Below are positions 35,101 through 47,162 of a DNA stretch of 64,000 nucleotides, piece after piece. Numbering within the stretch: position 1 is the first letter of the stretch; every line of letters begins with the position of its first letter. The notes beneath the pieces are model-generated. The model saw only the letters and a list, made by a program, of their open reading frames with translations, did no database searches and was not told the origin of the DNA. Source of the stretch: Oxyruncus cristatus (taxonomy: Eukaryota; Chordata; Aves; Passeriformes; Cotingidae); assembly GCA_013399855.1 (NCBI GenBank), contig VXAY01003846.1:1909020-1973019 (forward strand), read 5' to 3'. The translations under genes were made by a program, and so were the position numbers.

Positions 35101-38100
35101 ATATGCTCATTCCTCACAGTGGCTGGAATTTAGCTAGGGAATTTTTAAAAGGAAGGATCCTGTTCTATGAGTTCTCGTGTGAACTTGGGCATTTTTCTCT
35201 ATTGTCATTCAGGAATAAGATGATTTTGCACACCTCATTTGTAGCTAAAATTGGGAAGTATAAAGTATATTTTAGTGTTTGTCAATACAGTTTTACAGAA
35301 ACTTCAGTTACTGTCTATGGAGAACTCTTCTTGCATAATAAATGAATTTAGAAACTTTCATTCAACTACTAAAAAAATGTTTAATTTGAGCCTTTAAAAA
35401 TGGGCCACTGCAAATGAATTTAATTAGGACATGCTGTCCCAGAAAAGCTCCTGCTTGACTTTGAAGATCTGGAACAAAAATGGTCATTAGACAACAGCCA
35501 GCTATCATAGGAAAGAGGCGGCAGTTTTTTGGTCACGCCTTCTTTTTCTTTTCCTTTTTTTTTTTTTTTTTAAATTTAAATCACTGTGCTTACTTTTTTT
35601 TCTTTGTGTAAATTTACATATCAGTTCAAAGTATGAACTGTATCACAGCTCAGCATGAATAAGCCTTTGTTAAGGTGATGGAAAACTGGGCAATTGTTGA
35701 ATATAGTACTAGCAGCACAGAACTAACAAGCATTAGTAATACTGGATGTGAAGTTTTGAATACTTTTTCCTCCTCCCCTTCCCATAACCATTTTAATTTT
35801 TAATAACATGTAATTGAAGGAAAATTATCAGAGAGCGCAAAAGCTTTCCTGAATTGTATTTAATCAGAAAAAGTAAAGTTTCTTCTCTAGTGCCTTACAT
35901 GTTAGTGTAGGCATAAACTTTTCAACTCAATTTAACTATAAAGAGTGGGTTTTATTCATTGTTGTTTCAGAAGACAAATGGATGACACTGTGACTTCCAT
36001 TGGGTGTAGCTCACTGGAGTTTATTTAAATTCACTACTCTCCTTACTGTAAGCATGAATGGTTTTTTTAAATAGAAGAATAATTTCTGCATTCACTCTTT
36101 TTATGTGTAGTGTCACTGCAATCACCCAATAAGATTGTAAGGTTAATGACTACTTTCAGGAGAAACAGATTGTCACATCTACTTCCAAGTTGCATGTCAG
36201 CCATTCTGATTCCCAAGTCAATGTGAATTCATAAATAACAACTTGATTTTTTTTTTTTTTTTATGGACCTCTTATGTTCTCACATCTCTGAAATCTGAAG
36301 TGGAGATAATCTAGTAGCTAAATAACCTTGTTCTAACTCATCCCAGAGACCAAAAACATGGTTTGTATTTGTGATTGTATGCTCAGAAGAAATAGTTGGA
36401 AGGTAAGAGATCTATGATGGGAAAAAAAAAAAATCAGGAAATGAGTGTGAAAGTGAAGGGAGAATAGAAATAGAAGTAGACTGTCCTCTTGAATGCTTAC
36501 CGGGAAAACCAGAATGTTAGTTTTGATCTGAAAGTTCAGAGGCATAGAACTTGTTCATAAAATCTGTGGAGTGATCCCATTTCGGGCATCTGCAGAGGAG
36601 GTGGCAGGCAGCTGGGCAGTGGGGCACTGAAGGAGAAAGGACATGGTGACAAAATTTGGAAGGTGTGGTAGACATTCTAATCACCTTTGGGGTTTGTGGA
36701 GGATGTCCATGCTATTTTGCCTGTGAGCTTAGCACAGCACAGTGAAGAGATGTAGGGATGTGGCACAGGTTGCATAGAATGCATAGCTTTATCTGGGCCT
36801 GAGAATATGTATTTATTCTATGTGTCTTAGCACTTTTCTGGCATAGCAGGTCCAAAATAGGTCATTGATAGGAAAATTACATCTTGCTCTTCCCCCTCTT
36901 TATTCTGATCACTAAGGTGTTTTCAAAACCCAGAATTTTCAGTGGGCAGAAGAGAGATTAGTTAGTATGTGCTAAAATAGGCATTCCAAAGTCAAGGTTT
37001 CATACTCTGCGTTTTACATATCAAACCTGGAAGGTAAAACCTTGCTGTGCTGGGGTCAATCTCTGTTTGGTCCCTTAAGGAAAGAGACAACATCCTGCCT
37101 TTTCTTCTGAGCTGAATTGGAAGGAAGAATGGAGATGCAAGTGGGGCAGGGTGATAAATCTGGAGAGTGGGACTCCTGTAGTAAAAGCTACATGAGCTGA
37201 GGAGAAAGTAAATAGTTAGCATCTTTCTGTTTGCAGTGTCTCTTAACTAGGTAAGGGAACAAAGCGTTAGTGGTTGTCCTGCTGGAGGTGGAAAAATACC
37301 ATGCCTTGGTGATCTGCTCACTCCTAAACATAGTTTTCTGCCTTCATGGGCTGTGTTCAGAGCAGTAGTATAAAACTGAGCTAGCTTTAATTTCCTTCAG
37401 CACCCTGTCAAAACAAGTTTCAAGAGATTGTGTGTCATATACCAGACAGCTTTCCTCAAAAGTGATGCCTCTTTTAAATGCTAGTGGTAAGTTACTTTAT
37501 GAACTGAGCCTATGAAGTTAATCACAAAAAATCAGAGTAAGCCTCAAGGGCCTCTTTTAAAGGAGACATTCCAGGTGTCCATATGGATAGATTATTTTAA
37601 CCTTTTAGTACAATAAAATGGTTATATTCAGTTAAAACTGTCTAATTAGATTCCTGCCTAAAGTCTCTTTTTCTCCATAACAAGGTAATAGTATATCTTG
37701 ACTTCTATTTTATTACAATCTGGCCCATTTCATAGCATTTAGTTTAACTTGATTAGAAATAGAGAGGGCTTAACTTGGATAGAAGCAAAGCTTGGTTTCT
37801 TGCTTGTATTAATAAGGTAATAATGTTTCACTGAAGAGACCTAATCCTGTGAGGGGTGAGATCAAGGGGCAACATGAATTGTCATGTTGTGACTTAAGAC
37901 TAAGTGGGTATAGCTTTTACACAAAGATTGATGCTGTGAATATATGTAATAGAAAGACTGGAGGAAGTTTGAAAAGGTAAATGCATGTAGTAGACCTTTC
38001 AAAGACCTCTCCGTAGTGGTATATAGGCAAGGGCAGCTCATACAGATCAGCCTGTGGTGCCCCTTGGCTTCAATTTTGATAGGTGTGTAATTGTTGTAGC

Positions 38101-39040
38101 CTGAAAGTCAGTATAAAGTGAAGAAGCTGTGTAGGACCCTACTAGACCCCAGCAGCCGGCGGTGTTCATAGGGACCGCAGCTATCTATTTGTTCCTTAAA
38201 TAGCACCTTTTGTGTCATTCACATTCTTCATGACTTCAAAATGACTAAAAGCACATTCTAAAAATCGCAACTAGTGTGCCATTCTGTAGGATTTGATCCT
38301 ACTGGGGCTGTACATGCAAGGTAGCTCTTGGAAAAAATCTTAGATGCCAAGTCTTTCTTGGATTTCTTCCATGTGGGATCCTAACTGTGACCTAAATCAG
38401 TGTTGCATAAGATTGGTTATATGATAGATTAATTTTTTTAACTGTTACAGTTGCATAACAAGTTGGATAACATGGCATGGATATTGAAAGTTATTCAGAT
38501 TTTTTTTTGGCTGCTGTTGTTAAACTAAGATGTAAGAATATTTCTCCAAGCTGAGATTTTGAATACATGTTTTCCAACAGCCGATTTGTTTTCTCAAGCC
38601 TTTTTGTTCAAGAGTTTAAAAACAACAGGAATAATGTGATTGTAAAGGTCATATAGTCATATATTTGTCTTTTATGTTAATACATAGTAGCATGATTGAT
38701 GAGTGTACTGTACAAATATTACACACAAAACTTGGTTGTTTCCCACTCATGGGCTGTGTCCAACTCCTGTGTTCAAGTTGCTATAGATGAAATTATCCTT
38801 TGAAGTTCATGTTGCTGCTCTCCTGAGTTTCAGCTATGGCATCTTTTGTTAGTGTTTTGATCATTCATCTTGCTGAGAGCTGTTGTGAAGCTGTTTGGAT
38901 TGATCTAGATGCTGATTGCAGTGGCGTGCATGCTCTGAACTTAAGCTGTGTTGTGTTTACAGATCAGAGACAAGAACATTTTTTTTTTCATGTTTTCCAA
39001 CATTTTCCAGAAGAACAAGTACTCTTTAACATTTCTGTAG
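32111..39040 (+). other. Probable intron; no exon recognised
   Basis: Non-coding. GC-richer patches occur at about 32,500-32,720 and 36,580-36,760 without recognisable content. The minus frame 32,246-32,437 has a protein-like composition with a KPDKDQYDQLKS stretch but no flanking splice signals that I trust. T runs lie near 35,555-35,571 and 36,248-36,262. Confidence 0.45.
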
Positions 39041-39720
39041 GTACAAGTTCAACAAGGTTCAACAGGGCCAAGTGCCGGGTCTTGCACTTCGGCCACAACA
39101 ACNNNNNNNNNNNNNNNNNNNNNNNNNNNNNNNNNNNNNNNNNNNNNNNNNNNNNNNNNNNNNNNNNNNNNNNNNNNNNNNNNNNNNNNNNNNNNNNNNN
39201 NNNNNNNNNNNNNNNNNNNNNNNNNNNNNNNNNNNNNNNNNNNNNNNNNNNNNNNNNNNNNNNNNNNNNNNNNNNNNNNNNNNNNNNNNNNNNNNNNNNN
39301 NNNNNNNNNNNNNNNNNNNNNNNNNNNNNNNNNNNNNNNNNNNNNNNNNNNNNNNNNNNNNNNNNNNNNNNNNNNNNNNNNNNNNNNNNNNNNNNNNNNN
39401 NNNNNNNNNNNNNNNNNNNNNNNNNNNNNNNNNNNNNNNNNNNNNNNNNNNNNNNNNNNNNNNNNNNNNNNNNNNNNNNNNNNNNNNNNNNNNNNNNNNN
39501 NNNNNNNNNNNNNNNNNNNNNNNNNNNNNNNNNNNNNNNNNNNNNNNNNNNNNNNNNNNNNNNNNNNNNNNNNNNNNNNNNNNNNNNNNNNNNNNNNNNN
39601 NNNNNNNNNCACTTGGTTCCATAGTCTAGTAACCGAGGTGGTGTTGGATCAAGGGTTGGACTTGATGATCTCGGAGGTCCTTTCCAACCTGGCTGATTCT
39701 ATGATTTTATGCTTTTATGA
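39041..39720 (+). mobile_element. CR1 LINE, plus strand, interrupted by an assembly gap
   Basis: Left of the gap, TTCAACAGGGCCAAGTGCCG and the following bases encode FNRAKCRVLHFGHNN, the end of the CR1 reverse-transcriptase ORF in the expected frame. Right of the gap, GGTGGTGTTGGATCAAGGG, GACTTGATGATCTCGGAGGT and CCTTTCCAACCTGGCTGATT lead to the tail ATTCTATGATTTTATG. Both flanks are on the plus strand and in the expected order, so one element spans the gap. With the gap taken at face value the piece is about 680 bases. The 5' edge at about 39,041 is approximate. Confidence 0.92.
39103..39609. other. Assembly gap (507 N)
   Basis: A run of 507 N inside a CR1 element. Open frames that cross it are meaningless. 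The size is plausible for the missing CR1 part but may be only an estimate. Confidence 0.99.
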
Positions 39721-42700
39721 AGTTCTGGGTCTCGATTGAGCTATTTCTCTAAAACTCTGTAAAATGAAATACGGAACTGAAGTGGTTAAGATTACAAGAG
39801 ACCAAGGCAGAAGTTTTTAACTGACTTGGTGATGCTATTAGTAGCTGAACACTCTGTACAGAGACCTGGGTTGCATCTTAGTACACTCTCATTTTCCTGG
39901 CACCTTCATGAGTAGTATCACCAGATAATAGAACATAAAAAAGGAAAGTTGAAATAAAACTTTACAAAAGAAACACTAGAAACATGGTGTTCAGAGCAAG
40001 ATAACAAGAGTGCTGTCTTGGTTTTTGGTTAATTTAATGTTACCATTTTAAACGCTGATTAAAGTTACTGGCTGTAGAACATTACACTCAGATTACACTG
40101 AGCAGTGTTTGAACAAGTGACTTAGTGATCATGCACTGTTCAGTTCCTGTAATTGGTGGGTGTTTAGCAAGTTACCTAGTGCCTGCTGACAAATACAGGA
40201 TTTTCAAGCTCTTACCTTAATGAGGAGTATCATGCTCTTATTAGCCAAAATCATTTCTGTAATTAAAGTCTTTCCTAAATCTTTTCTGAAGTGTAGTGAA
40301 AGAAAAATGTTTTGGTATGCTACAGAGCATTTTGTAATCCATCAGTATGATAGAATGTGTGTAACACAACTTTATTTTTTTAAACCTTAAGATAAAGGTC
40401 TTTTCTCCTGCTGGCATTTATAGAGTGACTAAAATCAAAATACACAAGGAGAAACTGTTTTATGATCCTGTTAATTTTATACAATTATCCTTAGGATAGG
40501 AAGGTGTGTGCTTGTGCATATTTGTGTGTGTGTGTATTTCCTAGGTAACTGGTGTTAAACAGCAAATTTTAATTCCTTATTCTGTATCTGAGCTTATCTT
40601 TATAAAACTCATGTGGAGATGATAACCAGTTCTGTGTATGGCATCATGTTAATGCTAATTTGTGAGTTATTACTTTAGAGTGAAGAGTTTTTTAGTCCAA
40701 TTTAGATGTTTGATCATGTGATAGATATGTATCAGGGATGAACTGATTTGCTGCGTGTAGCTTGGGAATAACTTAATAAAGGCTGCTCCTACTGGGAACA
40801 TTTGTTCAACAAGTTTCCAATACTCCTTAAATACAGCCAAGCCTTTCCAGCCTGAAAACTGTTTATTTGTTGGCCCTGCAGTTGCGTCTGTGCCTGTTAC
40901 CTGTGACCTCAGGTGTTGTAGCACTGGGCTGGGGCTCAGGGCTTGGGTACAGAAGAGGCTCCACGTGGGAGTGCTGAACAAGGGCTGAGGCATCACTGGC
41001 TGCCAAAAGCCATGTTGTCACCTCTCAGCTCTTCCCAGCTGTGACTGTCCTGGCAACCTTCCGAAAACATACAAAAATAATGCCTTGGGCCTCAGCAGCT
41101 GTGGGCTTCCTCTGTTTTCACCGTTCCTGGCCCCAGCCATCTCTTCCTGGTGGTTGTTCTTGCTCTGCTCCCTGGTGGCTTATCACCCCAAGGTTGTCCC
41201 CTGACCCCTCTATTGTAGATTCAGAAATCTATACAGATAAACACATTTCTGAACGGAAAATATTACGCTATCTGCGTCGCATTGTGTTCCCTTCCCTGGA
41301 AGTGTTTCAGGGTACATGGTTATGTGCATGATAATAATAAAGCCCTAAATAATATGAAGGAACTGAATTATGTATCTAGCTTTGGTATTTACTCCTTGCT
41401 TGATCAAGATAGTGGGGAGATAATGAAATTGGGTTAAATGCAAGGTATGTACAGAGCCATATGCCATTGGCACAGTAACTCAAAATATCTTGTTACTCAC
41501 TTGGCATTAATTGCCTGTTGGATGGTTAGGAGGTTGACTTGGATTCTTGTGTTTAGCAATCAATAAACTTGTCAGTAGTCTCACTGGATAGGTTTAAATA
41601 TAGCATTTTTTTGTAAAAGAACTGTGAACCCTTGTGATGGCAGTCAATCTGTGAAAGAAAAAGTAAATAACTTGAAAATTTTAATGGAAATTGTGGTATT
41701 GTGTGATTTTTTTTTTTTCCTTGCTATTTTAAAAATTATTTTTAAATGCATAGGAGGACCATCTTCACTAATGATTCCATTTAATAGAAGAGTAATATAA
41801 GGATACAGTCATGCTCTAGGGTACTTGAAAATTGGCTCAAGTACTCTAAGTAACTCAAGGCATTTTGACAAGATAGGTCAAGGGCTGTTGCAGTTCCTGT
41901 GACAAATTCATGTCACATTTTGTAAGATAGAATTTACTTTTCTTGCTTTTACATACTCTGTGTGAATAGGAGATAATGAACAGTTATCTGTGGGTAAAAT
42001 TTATCTTGTATTACCTCTTAGCTATTTGTGATAGCATAATGTATATCATGTTATGACGTTATAGATTATTAGGCCCACAAAAGTAAGTAGAAATTCTAAT
42101 AATTCATGTGAAATAAAAGATAGGTAAAATCCAAGCACTCTGTCCTACCATTGAAACAGGTGATTTTGTTTGAGGTTCAATTTCATCACAAAACTATTAA
42201 AGTCACCTTACAGGCATATTTAAATGCAAATTTGTTGATAATTCTGTTCTAGTCTTTCACTAGAACCAACGTCAAATAGTAGGGTGAGGTTTTTCCCATT
42301 GATTTTAGGAACTATTCGCCTCACGTGCATCTCGTATTTACTTCAGCTACTATGAACCTAATTTTTAATGGAGATACTCTTGGCTTGGATCCTGGAGGAG
42401 ATTTACTTACGTTGCATATGTCACCTAGACAGTGTGAATACGATTCATGAGCCATACTGTATGTCTGTGCACATTCAGTCAGTTTCAGTGCACGCAGCAG
42501 AATTGCATGGATAGAGATCAGAATTTTTTTATATGCTCTATTAGCATATATTCTTCCACTGAGAACAACAGTATAACAATAGTATAATTCACTCCTTTCA
42601 TGAAATCGCAAGGATGTGTGTAGTGAAAATGAGCATTATGAGGGTTTTTTTAATGCGTGATGAACTGTTTATATTGTGTAGCCAACAAAAAACCCTCTCA

Positions 42701-45700
42701 CTGGGAAAATTGGTTTGGGTGGGTATGTTAATTCTGAGGCCAGACTAAGACTGTGCTCATACTAATTAGTTAATTTTTCAAAGGAATTCCAGTAAACTAA
42801 GTAATCTAGGTCGAAGATGTGAGTAATACTCGGTACCCACCATAATTGAAGAAAATTGCTATGGGCAAAATTTTGTAGGGTAAAATGGGACAATAAGCTT
42901 TTCTAAACCCTCCTTAGGGAAAGGAAAAAGAAGACCTTTGGCCTAGATTTACATCCTGAGAAAGAGAAAATCCATTTTAATTTCTTCCCTTATGTTACTT
43001 TTCCAAGACTTGGTTGGAACCTCTGTTCTTGGAGTTAGCATTCTGTGAAGAGACTGTAAGTGCTGCAGAGGCACTGGTTATAGTGCCAATCTCTCACTCA
43101 AATTTAAAAGTACTAGTATGAGTCTCTTAGGATTCTTTTTTAGTAATACTTGAACTATGTGAGTTTAGATGTAAACAACTGGGCTTATATGCTTTCCTGG
43201 TGTTCTGTGTTCCTTTGTACACTATTTCTTGTAGAAGATCCTAATATAAAAATGTTCAAGAAAATATGACTATTGAATATATAAGAATATTTTGAAAATT
43301 AAAGATGGTTGTTAAAACTACGCATACCAAAGCCTAATTTGAGTACACGTGTGAGATATTTGTGCCATGGGAGGTAATTATCGTGGCAGTTTTTTGTTAG
43401 AACACCTACAATGATTATATGAAGTCATCATTGAGAGACTTAAAAAAAACCTGTTAAAGAAGTTGTCTTGAAGGAGAGAATTTGCAGAAATGATTCCAGT
43501 GTCAACAAGACCTATTTGCTATCAGACTTATCTCTGTGCACAATGGCTGTGGAATGAAAGCCTCCATGGGTTTTGGGTGTCCTGGCCAACAATTCCACAC
43601 AAGAGAAATGAACTGTGGTGCACGTAATTTGGTAATGTGTCTTTTTTTTGGTAGAGAACAGGAAAACAAGACCATATTATTGCCTGAAATGGGTTATAGA
43701 AGTTGAAAGCTTTGTGATCCTCAGGTTCTAATTCAGAAGTGATTTTGAAGAAATGGAATTTGTGGTTCCTGTTTAAAATTCATTAAGTTCTTTTCATGGT
43801 TAATAGTGTGTTTTACACAAGGACAGCCCAAACAATTTTTAATTTAATGTTTGTTTTGTAGATTTGTCCAAAGTATAAATGGCATCATCTGTCAGCTTGG
43901 TACACTTGTAGATGTCAGGAAACTGAAGAGTTAGAGGAACATCCATTCTTGGTTTCAAAATTACCAAGTAGACAAATGACTCAAAAATTTTCTTTACTAA
44001 TCAGGCTCCTGCTTTTGTCCAGAGGACTTGGATCCATAATTCTGATTGCACAGACTAGAGAAAAAAAATATTTTCTGCCTTCATTGAGACATTCTGCAGC
44101 ATAAGATACTACAGTTTAAGAGGTTAGTTAGTTGCAGCTGGGATAGTCATTCTTGCCTTTTCCTCTAGTGAGTATTCAGTGTTGTCTTACAGCACTGGCC
44201 AAATCTCCTTGAGCAAAGTCTTATGTGAATGGCTCTGGACTTTGATGTCCACTGTTCCAGGGGTATAACAACTCTTACGGTAGCTCATAAAACACAATCT
44301 GGTCTATTGTATAATTGATCCCAAATGTTAATACCAAGATCTTAATGGATTAGAAACTTCTGTGGGGGCATTAATATCTTGAGACAGAAACTTCTTTTGC
44401 AGAAGATGGCCCTACTTTAAGAGATGTTAGATAGCTGCTTTAGTACATCTAGGCTTCCATGTTACTCTTTGTTTTAGCTGTGTATTATCTATGCAGTATT
44501 TAGTAAAAAGCTATATGGATTTCTGTGAGATGTCTTTCCTCATAAGGAAACAGTGGAGAATGACGTAATATGTTGTCCATAGGAGGCCCTGAATTGTGTT
44601 TCCCTTCCAGGGTTGGGTTGGAAGATGAATTAGAAATATTTGGCATGTTCTACATGGTACAGAAGGAAACACTCATGCAAATGCCATGAAGCAGTATCAG
44701 GTATTAAAACTAAGGTATATGCTGAACTGGCAATGCATTAAAATTACTTCAGGTTTTGTTATTTGAAATAGCTAAATGTTTTCTTTATTTCCAGAGGTAT
44801 TGTACATACCTAATTTAAAATTTTCTTTTTTTTTTTTTTTTCTCTTGATTCAATCAAGCATTTCTTTACTGAAATTCCCTCTTCCAACTGTGAGAACACT
44901 GTGTTTATTCTTTCTTGGAGTTACTTACAAGGATTTTTGGTCTAACCAAACCCATTTTTTAATAGATAAACTGAAGTCACTGTTGGTTTTGTTGTTTAGC
45001 TACTGTCTGTGCTTTTTTCCTTGGCACAATAGCACTCACGCAGTAAATATTAAGCTTTCATGCCTTGAAGATAAAAATTCCTCGTGGGTGAGTCTGAAAT
45101 GCGTATACAGACAAGAAGTAATGACCATCACAAACCCACACTTTCTGAAATAGGCAGAAATACCTTGTTTTGACCTTGTTTTCTACAACCTAATGGCACA
45201 GACAAGTATATGATTATAAATATCCCAACATAAACAGAAATGCCTTCCTAGAATAACATGCTAGTTGGAATTAGCTCTGATGTTTGCTGGATCTGTGTTT
45301 GATAAAGTACTGATTTTTACTATTTCTTTTCTCATCTCCAGCCAGGTGTGTGAGGGGAGTGAGAAGCCACCAGCCTCCCTTCCCTTAGGTCTTCAGGCCA
45401 TCATAATTTTAGAAGGATATGTTTAGCAGTACCCAGAACAAACCTCTACTGCCTACATTTCTTCTCTAGTGGAAGAGGACAAGGGAACAAAGATGATAGG
45501 CGATTTTCATATACTATACTATGAGGAGATGTTGAGAGAGATAAGGAAACCCATGACTTCTGAAAGAAACAATGACCAAAATAAAGAGCTTATTTTCATC
45601 CTATTTGTTCAGTAGCTGATACTTTAAAAGTACAGTTATACACAGTCAATGATGTGAGAAATTCCATTTCATGCACTGCAGGAGAGTTGGTGAATTTCAT

Positions 45701-46970
45701 CTCAAGTCCTGCGTCCTTGAGAGAAGTCATGCTAGTTCTGTGTTTGCAGTTCAGCACTTTTTCTACAAGGGATGAGTGGTGACATGGTGGAGATGGAGTT
45801 GATGCTGTAGTCCTGGATGTTTCTCAGACTACATCCCAGGTTTAAAAGTAAGTGGTCACTGTTGTTCTCCCTGAACATGCCATAGGGTGGTAATTTTTTA
45901 CTTCTTTTTATTTTTCTGTAGAGGTATGGATAACTCATATCCCTGAGTCATTGGATTCAGAAACTGGTGTTACAACCTGACAAATACTTTGTGTGTGTGT
46001 TTTTTGAAGTGATACAAGCAACATAGCCTGAAATATAAAATCTATTTTCTTTTAAAATCTGTTTAAAAACTTGCCCTTTTCAAATAGCTTTCAAGATGAA
46101 CATTCTTTTAATTCCATATCTGCAGATACTGGCATGGGTGAATAGTTACTGGTTGTTTCTATTAAGCCTCAAGTCAACATACTAGAAATATGAATAAGTA
46201 TTTTACATTTCATTTTTAGTGAATTTAGTCATCAAAATAAGAAGTGTGTGGAATGTAGATACAAAACTATACACCAAAAATGTCCAGGATACTGTGATCA
46301 TTTTATAGAATTCTATCTTTGAGAGTTAAAATGCTTGGCAATCAATGAAATTGTAGGGGTTTTTCTGGTGGTGGTTTTTTCATATTTTATTTAATTTAGA
46401 TTTTTAATTGAAGAAATGGTTCACATGTTTTGGATGCTTTTTGCCGGAGTCTGGCTGAAAAAAGAGTCTGGAAATTAATTGTTTAAAATGTTTTCACTGT
46501 AATGATCTGCTACTATCTCCTATATTGTTTAAGATTGAGTGCAGTTGCGCTTGAAAAAAAGGTAGCACGTTTCCACCACAATGAAGCACAAACGCATAAT
46601 GCTTAAGTGAAGATTAAAGTTTTTCAATGCCAATAGATTTATTTTATTTTTAGCAGTGTCAATCTTTTTTTTTTTTTCTGAGCAAGGGAAGGAGAAGTTG
46701 GGGGAAAAGGAAGAGGAAGGGGGAATTGGTTTTGTCTTTAAAGTATGCATTCATCGACCACAAAGCATAAAAAACCTTCAGTGTCTGCAATTTCAAAGTA
46801 ATGTGTCTGCATTGTCTCATTTAACTTTTTCTTTCCTTCAAGAAAACTTAATATTTTGATATGTATGAGGAGAATTTCTCTACCCAGCACTGCTCTAGAC
46901 TGGATTTCAGTACTTCATATTTTAGACACAAATGCATTTAATTGGAACTGCTCATAAAAATACTTACAGG
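39721..46970 (+). other. Probable intron; no exon recognised
   Basis: Non-coding. It contains a GT run (40,523-40,536) and T runs near 41,708 and 44,826-44,841. The longest frame, 44,776-45,153 (125 codons plus), starts just before an acceptor-like TTTATTTCCAG and includes a poly-T-coded phenylalanine run; no domain is seen. A good acceptor-like TTTCTTTTCTCATCTCCAG ends near 45,342 without a clear donor partner. Confidence 0.45.
40870..41235. other. Unexplained GC-richer patch
   Basis: GC-richer than its flanks, with frames on both strands (40,670-40,996 minus and 41,041-41,331 plus). Not a CR1 or one of the LTRs recognised here. Possibly another old mobile element. Confidence 0.35.
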
Positions 46971-47162
46971 TCATACATTTATCTCTCTTAGAGTTTGTTG
47001 ATTCTTTTTTTGCATTTTTAATGCTACATCCCTTTTCTGCTTCTGCATTCTGAAGTGTTCCTCCAGTTCCTGCCAGATTTCTGGGCACTCAGGGCTCTTG
47101 ACCATTCCTATGTTGCTAAAATATTTTTGTATAACTTGTGTGTTTTTACCATTTCCAGTCAT
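46971..47162 (-). other. Open frame with coding-like composition, minus strand
   Basis: 63 codons. The C-terminal half (residues 24-63) is a charged stretch rich in Glu, Gln, Lys and Met and predicts a short amphipathic or coiled-coil helix (for example EIWQELEEHFRMQKQ). Just after the stop the minus strand reads CCTGTAAGTATT, a strong donor context. The frame extends some codons upstream of the ATG without a stop. No family is recognised. The minus strand here is purine-rich, which raises Lys/Glu/Gln by chance, so this may be noise, a pseudogene piece, or an exon of an antisense transcript. Confidence 0.2.

Noticed and set aside
38836..39629. Long open frames of 185-262 codons
   Set aside because: Most of each frame is translation of the 507-base N gap. 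Only the short CR1 reverse-transcriptase piece before the gap is real.
44776..45153. 125-codon plus-strand frame
   Set aside because: Contains a poly-T-coded phenylalanine run and no domain. One frame of this length is expected by chance in 64 kb of two-stranded sequence.
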